Of a DNA stretch of 7,063 nucleotides, positions 6,602 to 7,063 are shown in pieces. The position numbers and the translations under genes are program-made. Origin of the DNA: Verrucomicrobiales bacterium. GTDB taxonomy: Bacteria > Verrucomicrobiota > Verrucomicrobiia > Verrucomicrobiales > Verrucomicrobiaceae. The notes under the pieces are model-generated. The model was not told where the DNA came from. It was given only the letters and a program-made list of their open reading frames with translations, and ran no database searches. Within the stretch, counting starts at the first letter, position 1; each line of letters opens with the position of its first letter. The DNA lies in contig DMMK01000111.1 in the NCBI GenBank assembly GCA_003453085.1, positions 1 to 7,063 on the forward strand. The letters are read 5' to 3'.

Positions 6602-7063
6602 ATGGCATCCAAAGGCACCCTACTCATCACTGGCGGCGCAGGCTACATCGGCTCTCACACAGTCCGGCATCTGCTCACCCTCGGGGAAAAGATTGTCGTG
6701 CTGGATAATCTGGTCTTCGGCCATCGCGAGGCCCTGCCACTGGACCGGGTGACCTTTGTGCATGGGGACATGGGAGATGCCGCCCTCATTGAGGAACTTT
6801 TCAGCGACCACCAGCCGGAGGCCGTCCTGCACTTTGCCGCCTTTGCCCAGGTGGGGGAGTCGGTGGCGGATCCGCTGAAGTATTACCGGAACAACCTCGC
6901 CGCCCCGCTCGTCCTGCTGGAGGCCATGCAACGCCATGGCTGCCGCCGGTTCATTTTTTCCTCCACGTGTGCCACGTATGGCAATCCCGTGCGGGTGCCC
7001 ATGGACGAAGCCCACCCCCAGGACCCGGTGAACCCCTATGGGGCCAGCAAATGGATGCTGGAG
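6602..7063 (+). CDS. galE: UDP-glucose 4-epimerase, N-terminal part (cut by window edge)
   Basis: Interconverts UDP-glucose and UDP-galactose (Leloir pathway, precursor supply for cell-surface polysaccharide), in the cytoplasm. The 154 residues present are about half of the usual 320-340; the gene continues past the right edge with no frame break. This is an extended short-chain dehydrogenase: LLITGGAGYIGSHT (7-20) is the NAD-binding TGGxGxxG, DN at 35-36 contacts the cofactor, HGDMGD (54-59) is the next family motif, then FAQVGESVADPLKYYRNN (81-98), SSTCATYG (120-127) and the catalytic YxxxK, Y146-K150, in NPYGASKWMLE. The GES-DPLKYYRNN stretch is typical of genuine GalE rather than a general sugar-nucleotide epimerase. 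The ATG at 6602 has an AAGG seven bases upstream, within a possible hairpin. It is divergent from the Gfo/Idh/MocA gene, 100 bases away. Confidence 0.93.
   Translation, partial: MASKGTLLITGGAGYIGSHTVRHLLTLGEKIVVLDNLVFGHREALPLDRVTFVHGDMGDAALIEELFSDHQPEAVLHFAAFAQVGESVADPLKYYRNNLAAPLVLLEAMQRHGCRRFIFSSTCATYGNPVRVPMDEAHPQDPVNPYGASKWMLE

Noticed and set aside
1..7063. CRISPR array, tRNA, rRNA or insertion sequence
   Set aside because: No regularly spaced repeats, no cloverleaf-like or rRNA-like stretch and no transposase or terminal inverted repeats with target duplications were seen.

Overview
The window carries six genes, five complete and one cut by the right edge, in GC-rich DNA with tight bacterial packing. 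The gene set suggests a Verrucomicrobia or related PVC-group bacterium, perhaps close to Prosthecobacter or Verrucomicrobium. The main reason is a PSCyt2/PSD1 (DUF1549/DUF1553) type protein with a CxxCH motif, a family largely confined to Planctomycetes, Verrucomicrobia and relatives. Supporting signs are a Gfo/Idh/MocA oxidoreductase and the near absence of Shine-Dalgarno sequences. The lineage is an inference from gene content; there is no rRNA or other marker here.

Layout: bases 1-170 hold no recognisable gene but contain a perfect 7+1+7 palindrome and a 9-base direct repeat, perhaps part of a dispersed intergenic repeat. 171-1802 (+) encodes an exported family 5 (peptide/nickel type) solute-binding protein with no transporter partner in view. 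It converges, with a 23-base gap, on an RluA-family pseudouridine synthase at 1826-2575 (-). The synthase is transcribed divergently from a two-gene (+) unit: a secreted, shortened PSCyt2/PSD1 protein (2683-4563) and, 12 bases later, a small secreted protein (4576-5271) whose C-terminal half looks like the core beta domain of a type II/III secretin. A strong bidirectional terminator (5297-5326) separates this pair from a convergent Gfo/Idh/MocA dehydrogenase (5344-6501, -). The dehydrogenase is divergent from a UDP-glucose 4-epimerase gene (galE, from 6602, +), which runs off the right edge.

The genes do not form one pathway. RNA modification, sugar metabolism (GalE, probably the oxidoreductase) and peptide uptake are ordinary housekeeping or nutritional functions. 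The least understood part is the 2683-5271 pair: a divergent PSCyt2/PSD1 protein next to a secretin-like protein with no visible N0/N1 modules, instead of the usual DUF1501 partner. It is the best candidate for something undescribed, but the evidence is motif-level only. Two short inverted repeats next to start codons (2588-2678 and 6574-6598) are possible control elements.
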